DNA of 50,123 nucleotides from Albibeggiatoa sp964388965 (GTDB taxonomy: Bacteria; Pseudomonadota; Gammaproteobacteria; Beggiatoales; Beggiatoaceae), in assembly GCA_964388965.1 (NCBI GenBank), contig CAYMCP010000015.1, positions 1 to 50,123 on the forward strand, in the 5' to 3' direction. Both the position numbers and the translations under genes were made by a program. Below are positions 1 through 10,179 of this stretch, in pieces. The stretch's first letter is position 1. Every line of letters begins with the position of its first letter. Under the pieces are notes generated by a model that saw nothing but the letters and a program-made list of their open reading frames with translations, was not told where the DNA came from and did no database searches.

Positions 1-190
1 ATTACTAAGTATAGACAAGTATAACTAAGTTTTCAATAGCTGCTATCTAACCCTAACTTAGGAAATACTCGTATTTGGTGATTGCAATTGTTATAATCCT
101 AAAAAATTTGTTCGCTATCACGCTAATCTAGCCCAATCCCACTGCATATCAGTGGTACACCTAACCATTATTTTAAGAGGGATGATACCA

Positions 191-688
191 GTGACACCGT
201 ATGACACGGAAATACTTGCCGCAGTTGGCGTTTTTTTTAGTATTTATATTATTTATTTCCTAATCCGTATTTTTTCAGATTTAATGTTAGTAGTAATTGC
301 ATTATTTTCTGCTTTTATTGCATTTAATATTAAAAATTATTATGCAGAACTTCGAGAGTTATTATCAGATTTACGAGTTTTGGATATATTTGGAATCGAA
401 TTAACTGAACAAGCAACAAATGGTAGTATTTTTGTTATATTGGTATTTGTTGTCATGACTGCGGTGATTTTGTCCCTACCGTTTTTACCTTTTTCACAAA
501 CATATCGTTTAATGCTAGGCGTTGAAAAGCTGACACCGCGTGAAGAGGAGAAAATTCGCCAATGGGTGAATGATGAAGCAGTTGAATTATTAGAAGCTGA
601 AGAAGTAAAAGTAAAACAATGGGTTAGTGAGGAGTTGGAACGCTGGGAAGAAGAAGATGACGATGATGATGAAAATCAAAAAAGATAG
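191..688 (+). CDS. Small membrane protein with acidic C-terminal tail, unknown function
   Basis: I do not recognise this protein. It starts with about three hydrophobic stretches (roughly residues 7-30, 33-48 and 80-105), followed by a charged cytoplasm-like helical tail rich in Glu/Lys. The extreme C terminus is a run of Glu and Asp (EEEDDDDDE) before NQKR. I chose the GTG at 191 because AAGAGGG at 175-181 sits 9 nt upstream. An in-frame ATG at 182 touches that ribosome site and an earlier GTG at 152 has none. It has no plus-strand neighbour within 700 bp, so it looks monocistronic. Membrane topology is inferred from hydrophobicity only. Confidence 0.6.
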   Translation: MTPYDTEILAAVGVFFSIYIIYFLIRIFSDLMLVVIALFSAFIAFNIKNYYAELRELLSDLRVLDIFGIELTEQATNGSIFVILVFVVMTAVILSLPFLPFSQTYRLMLGVEKLTPREEEKIRQWVNDEAVELLEAEEVKVKQWVSEELERWEEEDDDDDENQKR

Positions 689-814
689 AAAAACATTAAT
701 TTAATCTTGAAAATAAGATTTTCAATAGTTAATTCAGCGCAGAGTGCATAAACGCAATATTATGTACCAAACAATAATAAATCGTTGTTTGATATAGAAT
801 ATTGCTAGGTGACA

Positions 815-1166
815 CCGCCAATTCTCATTTCGACACCCTCATCCCTTATAATACAGCCAATTACAAAAAACAAAACCATACCCATCGCAGTGACTCCTCC
901 GGCAGAAAATATTCCGGGATTGACGCTGTTGTGTCAGTGGCTCATTCTGTGTAGCGCGTAGAACGAGATTTTTCCTTGTGACGGTGCACTGCGTCCTACA
1001 ACATTATTGTAAATTCTTTTATCCTCACATAAACCTTTTTTCCAAGATATGTCCGTCCTCATAACTTACTTTTGCTTTGATTCGTAGCAAATTCTCTTGC
1101 AATTTACGTTGGATGGACTTAATTCTCGGCATCCGGCTCTTACATAAAGTTTAAAATGAGAATTGC
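815..1166. mobile_element. MITE-like element with terminal inverted repeats
   Basis: This fills most of the 686-bp gene-free stretch 689-1374. Its ends are a 12-bp perfect inverted repeat: CAATTCTCATTT at 819-830 and AAATGAGAATTG at 1154-1165. TGACA lies just outside both ends (810-814 and 1167-1171) and may be a 5-bp target duplication. There is no long ORF, so it would need a transposase in trans. The interior carries a palindromic core at 941-967 (CTCATTCTGTG...GTAGAACGAG). The same core recurs near 12.9, 25.1 and 38.4 kb. The rest of the gap (1170-1395) is AT-rich leader DNA of the kinase gene, where I see no firm promoter. Confidence 0.6.
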
Positions 1167-1395
1167 TGACATCATATAATTCAAGTTGACATATTCATTG
1201 CTATATTAGCAAAATTGACGGACTGAATGGCTTTTAAAGATATCAATACTCTTTATCATACTGATTTATAACGATTTTTTAAAGAGAATTGTTATTTATA
1301 CGCAATGAAAGTAGAAATAATAAGAGTAGAAACACTTTGTATATCAACTACCTTTAAAAGTAAAAATTGCTAATTTGAATATTTGGAGTAAGGCA

Positions 1396-4164
1396 TTGAA
1401 AAAAAATTATAATAAAAACAACCATAAGCAAACTAATACGGATGATTTATCTTGCGATGATGTTAATGATCGTAAAAAAACTGAACATTTATTGAAACAA
1501 TATGATGACAAGATGGAGCAAGAAGTCGCTGAACGCACGGAGGAGTTAAAACAAAAAAATGAATTATTACAGATTTCCCAATATCGTTTTACTACAGTTT
1601 TGGATAGTTTAAGTGCCGCTGTTTATGTTGCAGATATAGATAGTTATGAAATTTTATTTGCAAATCGTAAAGCAAAGCAATTTTTTGGTAATGATATTGA
1701 AGGTTTAACGTGTTGGAAAGCATTTCATAATGATAAGCAAGAAAAATGTAAGCCTTGTCCAAACGATAAATTGGTGAGCGAGGGTGAGCCAATTGGGCAA
1801 TTAACTTGTGAATATTTTAATGATAAAATACAGCGTTGGTTTTTTTTGCAAGAACAGGCAATTTATTGGGATAACGGGAGGGTAGTGCGCTTGTCTGTTG
1901 CGACGGATATTAACGAGCGTAAACGAGCAGAGGCTATGTTGCATGAAAGTCAAAATCGTTTATTGGAAACTCAGCGTATTGCGCATATCGGGCATTGGGA
2001 ATGGAATTTACAAAATCAACAAGTATACTGTTCGGAAGAGGTTTCACGTCAATTTGGTTATGCCTACAAAGCGCAATTTGTTCCAATTGACGTATTTAAT
2101 AAACTGATTCATCCCGATGATCGAAAGCGAGTGCGGGAAAAAATTAAAAAATCATTACGTGATAAAAAGCATTATACGATAGAATTCAGAGTTCAAAATC
2201 GAGAACGTTTGGTATATTTACAAGTTATCGCAGAAGTTATTACCAATGATAAGGGTATATCAACACATGTTTTGGGTTCTTCACAGGATATTACCGAACG
2301 TAAATGCTCAGAAATAGCATTAGAACGGGCTTATGAGCAATTGGCGCAGTTTAAAAATACGTTAGATAAAACACTTGATTCAATTTTAATGAATGACGTG
2401 AAAACCATGCGTTTTATTTACGTTAATGAAGGTGCAAAAAAATTATTAGGCTATTCAGAGCAGGAGTTATTGCAATTAACTTTATCCGAAATTTTTAATG
2501 AATTTAGCCTAGAAAAATTACAAACCATGTTTGAACCTTTAATTGAGCGTCAAGTGCCAGCATGTAAACTCGAATCGAATATTAAAAATAAAATTGGACA
2601 TGTCATCCCGGTTGAAATTTTTATTCAATATTTTGAAGTTTCCGCACAAGATAAACGATTTATTGCAATAGTACGCGATATTACCGAGCGTAAACAGGCA
2701 GAAGCACAGTTACAACAAGCAATTTATATCGCCCTTGAAGCGCAGGCAGAGTCAGAAAGAGCTAGTCAAGCGAAAAGTATGTTTTTGGCTAATATGAGCC
2801 ATGAATTGCGTACACCATTAAATGGTATTTTAGGTTATACGCAATTACTCGAACGTGATAAAAATTTATCCGATAAGCAATTGCAATCACTTAATATTAT
2901 TCAACGTAATGGTGAGCATTTACTAACATTAATTAATGATATTTTAGATTTATCCAAAATTGAAGCGGGTAAATTAGAATTACACCCAACAGCACTTCGT
3001 TTGGCTGAATTTTTACGTGATATTGTTGATTTATTTTCGGTACGAGCTAGGCAAAAAGGGATTAATTTTATTTATGAACAAATTAGCCAAGATGGTCATA
3101 AATTTCCTGTAGAGGTGTATTTGGATGAAAAACGGTTGCGGCAAATTGTATTGAATTTACTTAGCAATGCGATAAAATTCACCAACAAGGGAGAAGTTTC
3201 TTTAAAATGTATCCACCGTAAAAAGCGTTTGCGTTTTGAAATACATGACACAGGTGTTGGTATTGAGCAACAATATATCAAAACTATTTTTGAACCATTT
3301 CGCCAAATTGATAATTTACATACTAAAAATCAAGAAGGTACGGGGCTTGGCTTACCGATTACGCAGCGTCTAATACACATAATGAATGGTGAGCTACATG
3401 TCGAAACCATACCAAATAAAGGTAGTTTGTTTTGGTTTGAAATTCCGCTGACGAAAGCACGTTATGTAGATACTAAGGTAAATGCGCTAACTCAACAATC
3501 GCAACACATTGTCGGTTATCGGCTTATAAATAGCGTTGAGCAGCGTAAACTAAAAATACTCATTGCAGATGATATTAAAGAAAATGGCTTATTATTGGAA
3601 AATATACTAGAACCATTGGGTTTTGAAATTAAACAGGTTTATAATGGTCAGCAGGCAATAGAAAAAGCAATACAATATCAACCAGATATTATTATCATGG
3701 ATATGAGGATGCCCGTGCTAGATGGTCTGGAAACGACTAAATTATTACGTCAGCAAATGCAATTTTTCAATACAGTAATTATTGGTTTTTCAGCGAGTGT
3801 ATTGCAGCAGCAGCAACAAGAGATGTTAGCTGCGGGTTGTAATGGTTTTTTATCGAAACCGCTAATAGGTGAGAATTTGTTTAATTGTTTGGCAAAACAT
3901 TGTCAATTAGAGTGGATATATGAAAATTACGAATTTAGGACGCTTACCACGCCAAAACAAACAACTTTACCCCCAAAACATGAGTTAGAAATACTATTTA
4001 AATTATCAGTTTCTGGTAAAGTACAAGCAATCCAATCACGTTTAGAAGACTTACAAAAACGTTATATTGATACAAAATTATTTATTGATGAAATTCAAAA
4101 ATTATTGGATGATTTTGAGTTGAAGAAGCTCAAAGAAGTATTAAAACAGTACTTGTCTTGCTAG
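1396..4164 (+). CDS. Multi-PAS hybrid sensor histidine kinase
   Basis: Soluble hybrid kinase with no membrane segment. Order: N-terminal coiled coil (about 35-65), three PAS domains (about 65-175, 185-300 and 310-435), each closed by a DITERK/DINERK-type motif, HisKA with SHELRTPLNG (phospho-His about 469), HATPase_c with N box (LNLLSNAIKFT), G1 (DTGVG) and G2 (GTGLGLPI), then a receiver domain with MDMRMP (phospho-Asp about 769). A roughly 90-residue helical tail follows and no Hpt domain is evident. PAS1 holds C106 and a CKPC pair (118/121). No ATG lies near the start. I chose TTG 1396 because GGAG at 1384-1387 is 8 nt upstream; TTG 1375 is the alternative. The REC-GGDEF gene begins 69 bp downstream, suggesting one signalling unit. 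Confidence 0.92.
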   Translation: MKKNYNKNNHKQTNTDDLSCDDVNDRKKTEHLLKQYDDKMEQEVAERTEELKQKNELLQISQYRFTTVLDSLSAAVYVADIDSYEILFANRKAKQFFGNDIEGLTCWKAFHNDKQEKCKPCPNDKLVSEGEPIGQLTCEYFNDKIQRWFFLQEQAIYWDNGRVVRLSVATDINERKRAEAMLHESQNRLLETQRIAHIGHWEWNLQNQQVYCSEEVSRQFGYAYKAQFVPIDVFNKLIHPDDRKRVREKIKKSLRDKKHYTIEFRVQNRERLVYLQVIAEVITNDKGISTHVLGSSQDITERKCSEIALERAYEQLAQFKNTLDKTLDSILMNDVKTMRFIYVNEGAKKLLGYSEQELLQLTLSEIFNEFSLEKLQTMFEPLIERQVPACKLESNIKNKIGHVIPVEIFIQYFEVSAQDKRFIAIVRDITERKQAEAQLQQAIYIALEAQAESERASQAKSMFLANMSHELRTPLNGILGYTQLLERDKNLSDKQLQSLNIIQRNGEHLLTLINDILDLSKIEAGKLELHPTALRLAEFLRDIVDLFSVRARQKGINFIYEQISQDGHKFPVEVYLDEKRLRQIVLNLLSNAIKFTNKGEVSLKCIHRKKRLRFEIHDTGVGIEQQYIKTIFEPFRQIDNLHTKNQEGTGLGLPITQRLIHIMNGELHVETIPNKGSLFWFEIPLTKARYVDTKVNALTQQSQHIVGYRLINSVEQRKLKILIADDIKENGLLLENILEPLGFEIKQVYNGQQAIEKAIQYQPDIIIMDMRMPVLDGLETTKLLRQQMQFFNTVIIGFSASVLQQQQQEMLAAGCNGFLSKPLIGENLFNCLAKHCQLEWIYENYEFRTLTTPKQTTLPPKHELEILFKLSVSGKVQAIQSRLEDLQKRYIDTKLFIDEIQKLLDDFELKKLKEVLKQYLSC

Positions 4165-4233
4165 CTAAAAATGGTAGGATTGGACTATTTTTTGAACGCA
4201 TACTTTTTATTCTAACGCTGAAAAATAATACAA

Positions 4234-5226
4234 ATGAATATACTTCATAAGAGTACAATTCTGGTCGTTGACGATACACCACATAATGCACGGATTGTGT
4301 ATAAAATTCTAACAGGTAAAAATTGCGAGGTATTGATTGCAGAGGACGGCAATAGTGCTTTAGCTGTCGCGCAAAATGAACGCCCTGATTTGATTTTACT
4401 AGATATTATGATGCCAGAAATGGATGGTTTTGAAACTTGTAAGCTATTAAAACAAAATAAAGAAACACAGGATATTCCTGTTATTTTTATGACTGCATTA
4501 TCAGATTTGGACAGCAAAGTTAAAGGATTTGAAGCAGGTGCGGTGGATTATGTAACTAAGCCTTTTCAGCAAAAAGAATTATTAGCTAGAATTCAAACTC
4601 ATTTAACGATTCGTAGTTTACAACGTGAGTTACAAATTCAAAAAATGTCGCTTGAAAAAGCTAATGAAGAATTAAAACGTTTGGCAATTATTGACGATTT
4701 AACGCAGGTAGCAAACCGAAGACGTTTAGAAGACTATTTACAAAAAGAGTGGAAACGTGGTGTTAGAGAAAGAATTCCATTAAGTATTATTTTATGTGAT
4801 ATTGATTTTTTTAAACAGTACAACGACACTTACGGACATGTTGTCGGAGACGAATGTTTACAACAAGTTGCTCAAGCGATTAATCAAGCTGTTAAGCGTC
4901 CCGCTGATTTGGTTGCACGTTACGGTGGCGAGGAATTTATGGTAATTTTACCTAATACACCATTAGAAGGTTGTTTAAAAGTAGCGCGTGACATTCAAAA
5001 AAGTGTGCAAAGTTTCAGAATCACGCATGAAGCTTCCACCATCGATCAGTACATTACACTCAGCATTGGTATTGCGAATACCGTCCCTGAAAGTTTCCAT
5101 CAACCCATCACATTAATTAAAGCAGCAGACACAGCATTATATACCGCAAAACAAAATGGGCGTAATTGTATTGTGACAGAGTACTTGTCAACTACCATTC
5201 CACCAAGCTCATCCAAATTTACTTAA
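4234..5226 (+). CDS. Response regulator with GGDEF diguanylate cyclase domain
   Basis: PleD/WspR-style regulator predicted to make c-di-GMP from two GTP when its receiver is phosphorylated. The REC domain (about 7-125) has the acidic pair VVDD, phospho-acceptor D57 in LLDIMMP and the conserved Lys in TKPF. A short coiled linker (about 125-150) precedes the GGDEF domain (about 155-315). The active site is GGEEF at 231-235. An inhibitory-site RxxD (RPAD, 222-225) sits exactly five residues before it, so product inhibition is likely. It lies 69 bp after the hybrid kinase on the same strand, its most likely partner. Its receiver closely resembles that of the kinase at 14.4 kb. Confidence 0.93.
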   Translation: MNILHKSTILVVDDTPHNARIVYKILTGKNCEVLIAEDGNSALAVAQNERPDLILLDIMMPEMDGFETCKLLKQNKETQDIPVIFMTALSDLDSKVKGFEAGAVDYVTKPFQQKELLARIQTHLTIRSLQRELQIQKMSLEKANEELKRLAIIDDLTQVANRRRLEDYLQKEWKRGVRERIPLSIILCDIDFFKQYNDTYGHVVGDECLQQVAQAINQAVKRPADLVARYGGEEFMVILPNTPLEGCLKVARDIQKSVQSFRITHEASTIDQYITLSIGIANTVPESFHQPITLIKAADTALYTAKQNGRNCIVTEYLSTTIPPSSSKFT

Positions 5227-5318
5227 TTCCAAAGATAAATTTAATGTTCATTTTTAATATTGCAATAGGATAGGTTTTATTTTGACTTTTTTGAAAAAGA
5301 CGCAGACAGCAAAAAACT

Positions 5319-8300
5319 TTAACTCAACATATTTAAAACACTTTCAACGGCTTGTAATCTGTCAGTAAAATCCCCTGTAGCCCAGATCAAACGTAATTTA
5401 TGTTGACCTTCTAATTTATATTTTTGCGGCTGTTTCTGAATTAATTGCACCAACTTCATTGGATCAATATTTGGCTCATCTTCAAATAAAAAATAACCGC
5501 CTTGCAAACCAATATCAATTTTTCTAATTCCTAACGGTGTTGATTTTAATTTTAATTCAGTGATATATATTAAATTTTTAGCGTATTCAGGCAATAAACC
5601 AAAACGATCAATCATTTCTATTTGAAGTTCGCGCAATGCTTCCACTGTCTCCGCATTCGCTAAACGTTTATACATAATTAAGCGCGTATGCACATCAGGT
5701 AAATAATCGCTAGGTAACAAGGCTGGCGTATGCAAATCAATCTCCGTACCTTTATTTAATGGTTTATCCAGCTCAAGATGTTTACCCTCTTTTAACGCTC
5801 GCACTGCACGCTCCAATAATTCAGTATACAAACTATAACCAATTTCTTGAATCTGCCCACTTTGTCCATCGCCAAGTAATTCACCTGCGCCACGAATTTC
5901 TAAATCATGGGTTGCCAAATCAAAGCCCACCATACCTAACTCCCTGACTTTACTAATTACCTCCAATCGTTTAATTGCATCTTTAGTCATAACGTTTTTT
6001 GGTGGCACAATCAAATACGCATACGCCAAATGGTGTGAACGCCCAACCCGACCACGTAATTGATGAAGTTGTGCTAAACCAAATTTATCCGCTCGATTAA
6101 TAATAATTGTATTAGCATTAGGCACATCAATCCCAGTTTCAATGATCGTGGTACACACTAACACATTGAATCTACGATGATAAAAATTTTGCATAACATG
6201 TTCTAATTCACGTTCACGCATCTTGCCATGTGCAACTTCAACTCGCGCCTCTGGTATTAATGAATTAATTTTATTTTCCATATTGTTAATAGTTTCAATG
6301 TCATTATGCAAAAAATAAACTTGTCCACCACGTTTTAGCTCACGAGTAATAGCTTCAACAATTGTCGTATCTTGCCATTGTTTAACAAACGTTTTCACCG
6401 CTAATCGACGCGACGGTGGTGTGGCGATAATTGATAAATCACGCAAATTGGATAATGCCATATTCAAAGAACGTGGAATTGGTGTAGCTGTCAAAGTGAG
6501 AATATCAACTTCTGATCGTAATTTTTTAAACTGCTCTTTTTGCTTGACACCAAAACGATGCTCTTCATCAATAATGACTAAGCCTAAATCTTTAAATTTT
6601 ACATTATTTTGTAATAACTTATGTGTACCAATCACAATATCAATATCACCTTGCTCAATCTGTTCTAAAGTTTGATTTTGTTGCTTTTTGGTCTGAAATC
6701 GTGATAATTGCCCAACTTTGATTGCCCAATCAGTAAACCGATCTAAAAAATTTTGATAATGCTGTTGTGCAAGTAAGGTTGTGGGTACGAGTACCGCTAC
6801 TTGTTTTCCATCATTGACCGCGACAAATGTCGCCCGCATTGCCACCTCAGTTTTACCAAAACCTACATCACCGCATACCAGTCTATCCATCGCCCGCTCA
6901 GTTTGCATGTCAGTCAATACGGCATCAATCGCAGTTTGCTGGTCGGGCGTTTCCTCAAATGGAAATGTTGATGCAAAACTGGTATAGCTATCTTCATCAT
7001 ATTGAAAACAATAGCCTTTTTTTAATGCACGTTGCGCATGAATGTCCAATAATTCCACTGCCACATCAGACACTTTTTTAGCTACTTTACGTTTAGCTTT
7101 TTCCCACTGACTGCTGCCCAAACGGTGTAATGGAGCATGTTCTGCATCTGCGCCTGTGAAACGGCTAATAAAATGTAGTGCAGAAACAGGTACATATAGC
7201 TTAGCTTGATTAGCATATTCCAGTTGCAAAAATTCCGCAGGCATATCGCCAACATTCAGATTAACCAAACCTTGATAACGCCCTACGCCATATTCTTCGT
7301 GTACTACAGGCGCGCCAATGCTCAATTCAGTCAAATTACGAATAATATTATCTGAATCCTGCTGATTTTTTTTCTGTAAGCGTCGTTGCGAAACGCGCTC
7401 GCCAAAAAGTTGTGTTTCAGTAATTAATACAATTGATTTTTCATTGTTTAACCAAAGTCCTTGCTGCAATGGTGCAATAGTTAAGTAACAATTTTGCTTA
7501 GTATTTAGAAAAGTTTGCCAATTATCAAGTATTTTAGGTTTTAAACCATGTTTAGCGAATAATTCTAAAATGGTCTCACGTCTTCCTACTGTTTCTACGG
7601 TAATTAGAACTTTTCCATCAAATTTAGTTAAAAATTGTTTTAATTTATCAATTGGATGAGATAAACGCGCGTCAACTTGGACATCTGGTGGTGTTTGAGT
7701 AGCAAAATTAATGCGCCCGGTTTTTTCCTGTTCAGATTGTTGTAAATGAATATGACGATAACATTTAAATTTATTAACTATTTGACTTGGTTGTAAAAAT
7801 AGATTTTTAGGGGGTAAAATCGGGCGTTCAATATCATGGCGTAACAATCCGTAACGTTGATTGATTTCTTGATAAAATTGTTCCGCTTCGTTAATAAATG
7901 ATTCAATCGTGATAATTATACTATTTTCAGGTAAATAATTGAATAAAGTTGCAGTTTGATTAAAAAATAGCGGTAAATAATACTCAATCCCTGCTGAAGC
8001 TAAACCACTACTAATGTCTTGATACACAGGAGAACGAGTTGGATCACCAGTAAAATGGGTACGCCATTGAGTACGGAATAAGTTAATTGCTGATGGGTCT
8101 AATGGAAATTCTTTTGCAGGTAATAGTTTGATTTGATTTATTTTTTTAATTGTTAATTGTGTTTCTGGATCAAAAATACGAATTGTTTCAATTTCATCAT
8201 CAATTAGCTCAATTCTATAAGGTTGTTGATTGCCCATTGGGAACAAATCAAAAATACCTGCACGTTTTGCAAATTGACCATGTTCTTTAACTTCAGATAC

Positions 8301-8765
8301 TTCTTCATAACCATTAAGTACGAGTTGTTGTCTAAATTCAATTGGATCAAAATTATTTCCAATTTTTAATGATAAAGCGTGTGTTTTGACGTAGTCTACG
8401 GGAGCTAATTGGTACATTAAAGTGTTAATCGGCAATATTAATAATCCTGTTTTTAATTGTGGTAATTCATACAAAATCGTTAAACGTTCGGAAATAATAT
8501 CTTGATGTGGGGAAAATAGGTCATAGGGCAAGGTTTCCCAATCGGGAAAATAATGGGTTTTAATATCGCAGGTGGCGTAGAATTGCACTTCTTCGTTGAT
8601 AATTTGCGCACTAAGACTGTCGGGGGTAACGACGATAAGGCAATGTTTTTGAGCTAATTGGCTGAGCACAAGGCTAATGCTTGAGCCTTTTAAGTTTCCC
8701 CAATCTTGGCGTTGTCCTGCTTTGATTGAGATTTGTGGATCAAGTACGTTGATGTAATCCGTCAT
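5319..8765 (-). CDS. mfd: Transcription-repair coupling factor Mfd
   Basis: ATP-dependent translocase that removes stalled RNA polymerase and recruits UvrA for strand-specific repair. The 1148-residue length matches bacterial Mfd. The N terminus is UvrB-like (about 1-350). The RNA-polymerase-interacting CarD-like domain (about 470-560) contains the HEEYGVGRYQGL signature. The RecG-like motor has Walker A GDVGFGKTE (632-640), DEEH box (733-736) and motif VI region QLRGRVGRS. The C-terminal TRCF domain follows. It is convergent with the GGDEF gene (92-bp gap). 211 bp separate its start from the V4R-like gene upstream on the same strand. That gap holds a degraded repeat remnant around 8894-8920. 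Together with uvrC at 30.9 kb it gives two excision-repair factors here. Confidence 0.98.
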   Translation of the reverse strand: MTDYINVLDPQISIKAGQRQDWGNLKGSSISLVLSQLAQKHCLIVVTPDSLSAQIINEEVQFYATCDIKTHYFPDWETLPYDLFSPHQDIISERLTILYELPQLKTGLLILPINTLMYQLAPVDYVKTHALSLKIGNNFDPIEFRQQLVLNGYEEVSEVKEHGQFAKRAGIFDLFPMGNQQPYRIELIDDEIETIRIFDPETQLTIKKINQIKLLPAKEFPLDPSAINLFRTQWRTHFTGDPTRSPVYQDISSGLASAGIEYYLPLFFNQTATLFNYLPENSIIITIESFINEAEQFYQEINQRYGLLRHDIERPILPPKNLFLQPSQIVNKFKCYRHIHLQQSEQEKTGRINFATQTPPDVQVDARLSHPIDKLKQFLTKFDGKVLITVETVGRRETILELFAKHGLKPKILDNWQTFLNTKQNCYLTIAPLQQGLWLNNEKSIVLITETQLFGERVSQRRLQKKNQQDSDNIIRNLTELSIGAPVVHEEYGVGRYQGLVNLNVGDMPAEFLQLEYANQAKLYVPVSALHFISRFTGADAEHAPLHRLGSSQWEKAKRKVAKKVSDVAVELLDIHAQRALKKGYCFQYDEDSYTSFASTFPFEETPDQQTAIDAVLTDMQTERAMDRLVCGDVGFGKTEVAMRATFVAVNDGKQVAVLVPTTLLAQQHYQNFLDRFTDWAIKVGQLSRFQTKKQQNQTLEQIEQGDIDIVIGTHKLLQNNVKFKDLGLVIIDEEHRFGVKQKEQFKKLRSEVDILTLTATPIPRSLNMALSNLRDLSIIATPPSRRLAVKTFVKQWQDTTIVEAITRELKRGGQVYFLHNDIETINNMENKINSLIPEARVEVAHGKMRERELEHVMQNFYHRRFNVLVCTTIIETGIDVPNANTIIINRADKFGLAQLHQLRGRVGRSHHLAYAYLIVPPKNVMTKDAIKRLEVISKVRELGMVGFDLATHDLEIRGAGELLGDGQSGQIQEIGYSLYTELLERAVRALKEGKHLELDKPLNKGTEIDLHTPALLPSDYLPDVHTRLIMYKRLANAETVEALRELQIEMIDRFGLLPEYAKNLIYITELKLKSTPLGIRKIDIGLQGGYFLFEDEPNIDPMKLVQLIQKQPQKYKLEGQHKLRLIWATGDFTDRLQAVESVLNMLS

Positions 8766-8976
8766 GATTTTGTGTTTAGGAAAGCGAGAAAGGCGCGATT
8801 ATACTGAAAATTCAAGTATTTTTCGAGTTTAGAACCTTACAATAAATTTTGAGTTATCGCTGGTGCATTGCATCAAGCAGGGTATATGATTGGACGACGT
8901 GGTGCGCCGTCGCAAGATAATTTAAATATATCAATAGGTTAAAGTTGAAAATATGGATTTAAGTTGAGCATTGCCA

Positions 8977-10161
8977 TTATTTGTACACAATAAAGCGATC
9001 ATATTCATCATTTGCCGCGATAGCGTGGGTTTGTACCACACTGTAACGGTTTTCTGGATTGTTAAACTGATTAACGTAAAATTCTTGATTTAAAGTGGGT
9101 TTTTCTCGAATATCCACTTTCCACAATAAATGCACCAATCCCAAAACAGCACCCATGCCCAAAAATGAAATATTTTTTTCATCAGTCACGGGATACATAC
9201 GTCTAAATCCAACGCCTTCGTAGGAATTGTATACACGCATTATCAATTCTTTTTCCACATCAATTTTTTCAATGCGAAACAATCCCCAACCTAATCCATT
9301 AATAACTGCTACCATACCATGAAACCAATCTTCACGTGTATCGCACATTGGTTCAACAACGGCGTGCCATTCTGGACTGCTCATGATGCCACCAAAAGTA
9401 TTAAATGCGCAAATGTGTCCGGATTGGATAAACATCTCTTTACTGTCTTCTTCTGGTAAACCTGCTTGGCGCATAGCAAAATACGTTTGATAGGAAATGC
9501 GATTGTAGTAATCAGCAAAATGATTAGTTAGCACAACTCCAAACGCATTAATTAATCCTGTTTCATCATCACCTTTTAATGGCAAATTTTGTACCGCAGT
9601 TAAAATTTTCTCCTCATCAATACGGGTATTAAATGCTTGGCAATCATTAAAATCAAATCGTGCTGGCACATTAACTTGTAATGGCATATCAAACATTAAA
9701 TAATCATCAATCTGCAAAGCCTCCCCAGTTGCTACATATTTATCTTGCTCTGCACCCAGCATTTGACATGCTACCTCCTCCATCTGCCGCTTAGCCAAAG
9801 CTTGAATATAACCAGCATTAAAAAAACAACTTTTATCCGGCTTACCGTGTGAATAGGTCGTTTCACCATAATGTGAATGTGGCGTATACCAAGTATTATC
9901 ATCTTGTTGTTGTAAAATCCCAAAACCACAAAATGTAAATTCTTCTATTAGATCCTGTTTAGAATAACCATAATTTTGTAAATTTATAATTAATGGTGTT
10001 GCAGTGTTGACTAATAAAAATTCAGGATCATGATTGGCTAATCCTTTTGTCATCCGCACCACCATTTGTAAATGTGCGTTATAGTGATTACAGTGAAATA
10101 CACGGTTTAAACCACCAATTAATGTTTGACCACTTTGACTGATAATACTTTTTTGACTCAT
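8977..10161 (-). CDS. V4R-like protein with two similar halves, unknown function
   Basis: A 394-residue soluble protein without signal peptide. The first half carries a pattern resembling V4R (4-vinyl reductase-type small-molecule-binding) domains: GETTYSHGKPDKSCFFNAGY, then EEVACQMLGA. The second half seems to repeat the layout (EPMCDTREDWFHGMVAVING, then FRIEKIDVEKELIMRVYNSY), suggesting an internal duplication. Several Cys and His residues (HSHYG, CFF, CQM, CDT) could bind metal or a hydrophobic ligand; this is inference. It is the last gene of a three-gene minus-strand set with 10180-10557 and 10529-10870, 18 bp after the middle gene. The V4R assignment comes from motif memory and is tentative. 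Confidence 0.55.
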   Translation of the reverse strand: MSQKSIISQSGQTLIGGLNRVFHCNHYNAHLQMVVRMTKGLANHDPEFLLVNTATPLIINLQNYGYSKQDLIEEFTFCGFGILQQQDDNTWYTPHSHYGETTYSHGKPDKSCFFNAGYIQALAKRQMEEVACQMLGAEQDKYVATGEALQIDDYLMFDMPLQVNVPARFDFNDCQAFNTRIDEEKILTAVQNLPLKGDDETGLINAFGVVLTNHFADYYNRISYQTYFAMRQAGLPEEDSKEMFIQSGHICAFNTFGGIMSSPEWHAVVEPMCDTREDWFHGMVAVINGLGWGLFRIEKIDVEKELIMRVYNSYEGVGFRRMYPVTDEKNISFLGMGAVLGLVHLLWKVDIREKPTLNQEFYVNQFNNPENRYSVVQTHAIAANDEYDRFIVYK

Positions 10162-10179
10162 TGCTAACTCCTTAGATGG

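Noticed and set aside
1186..1209. TTGACA upstream of the hybrid kinase
   Set aside because: No -10 box at a proper distance; TATATT is only 10 bp away.
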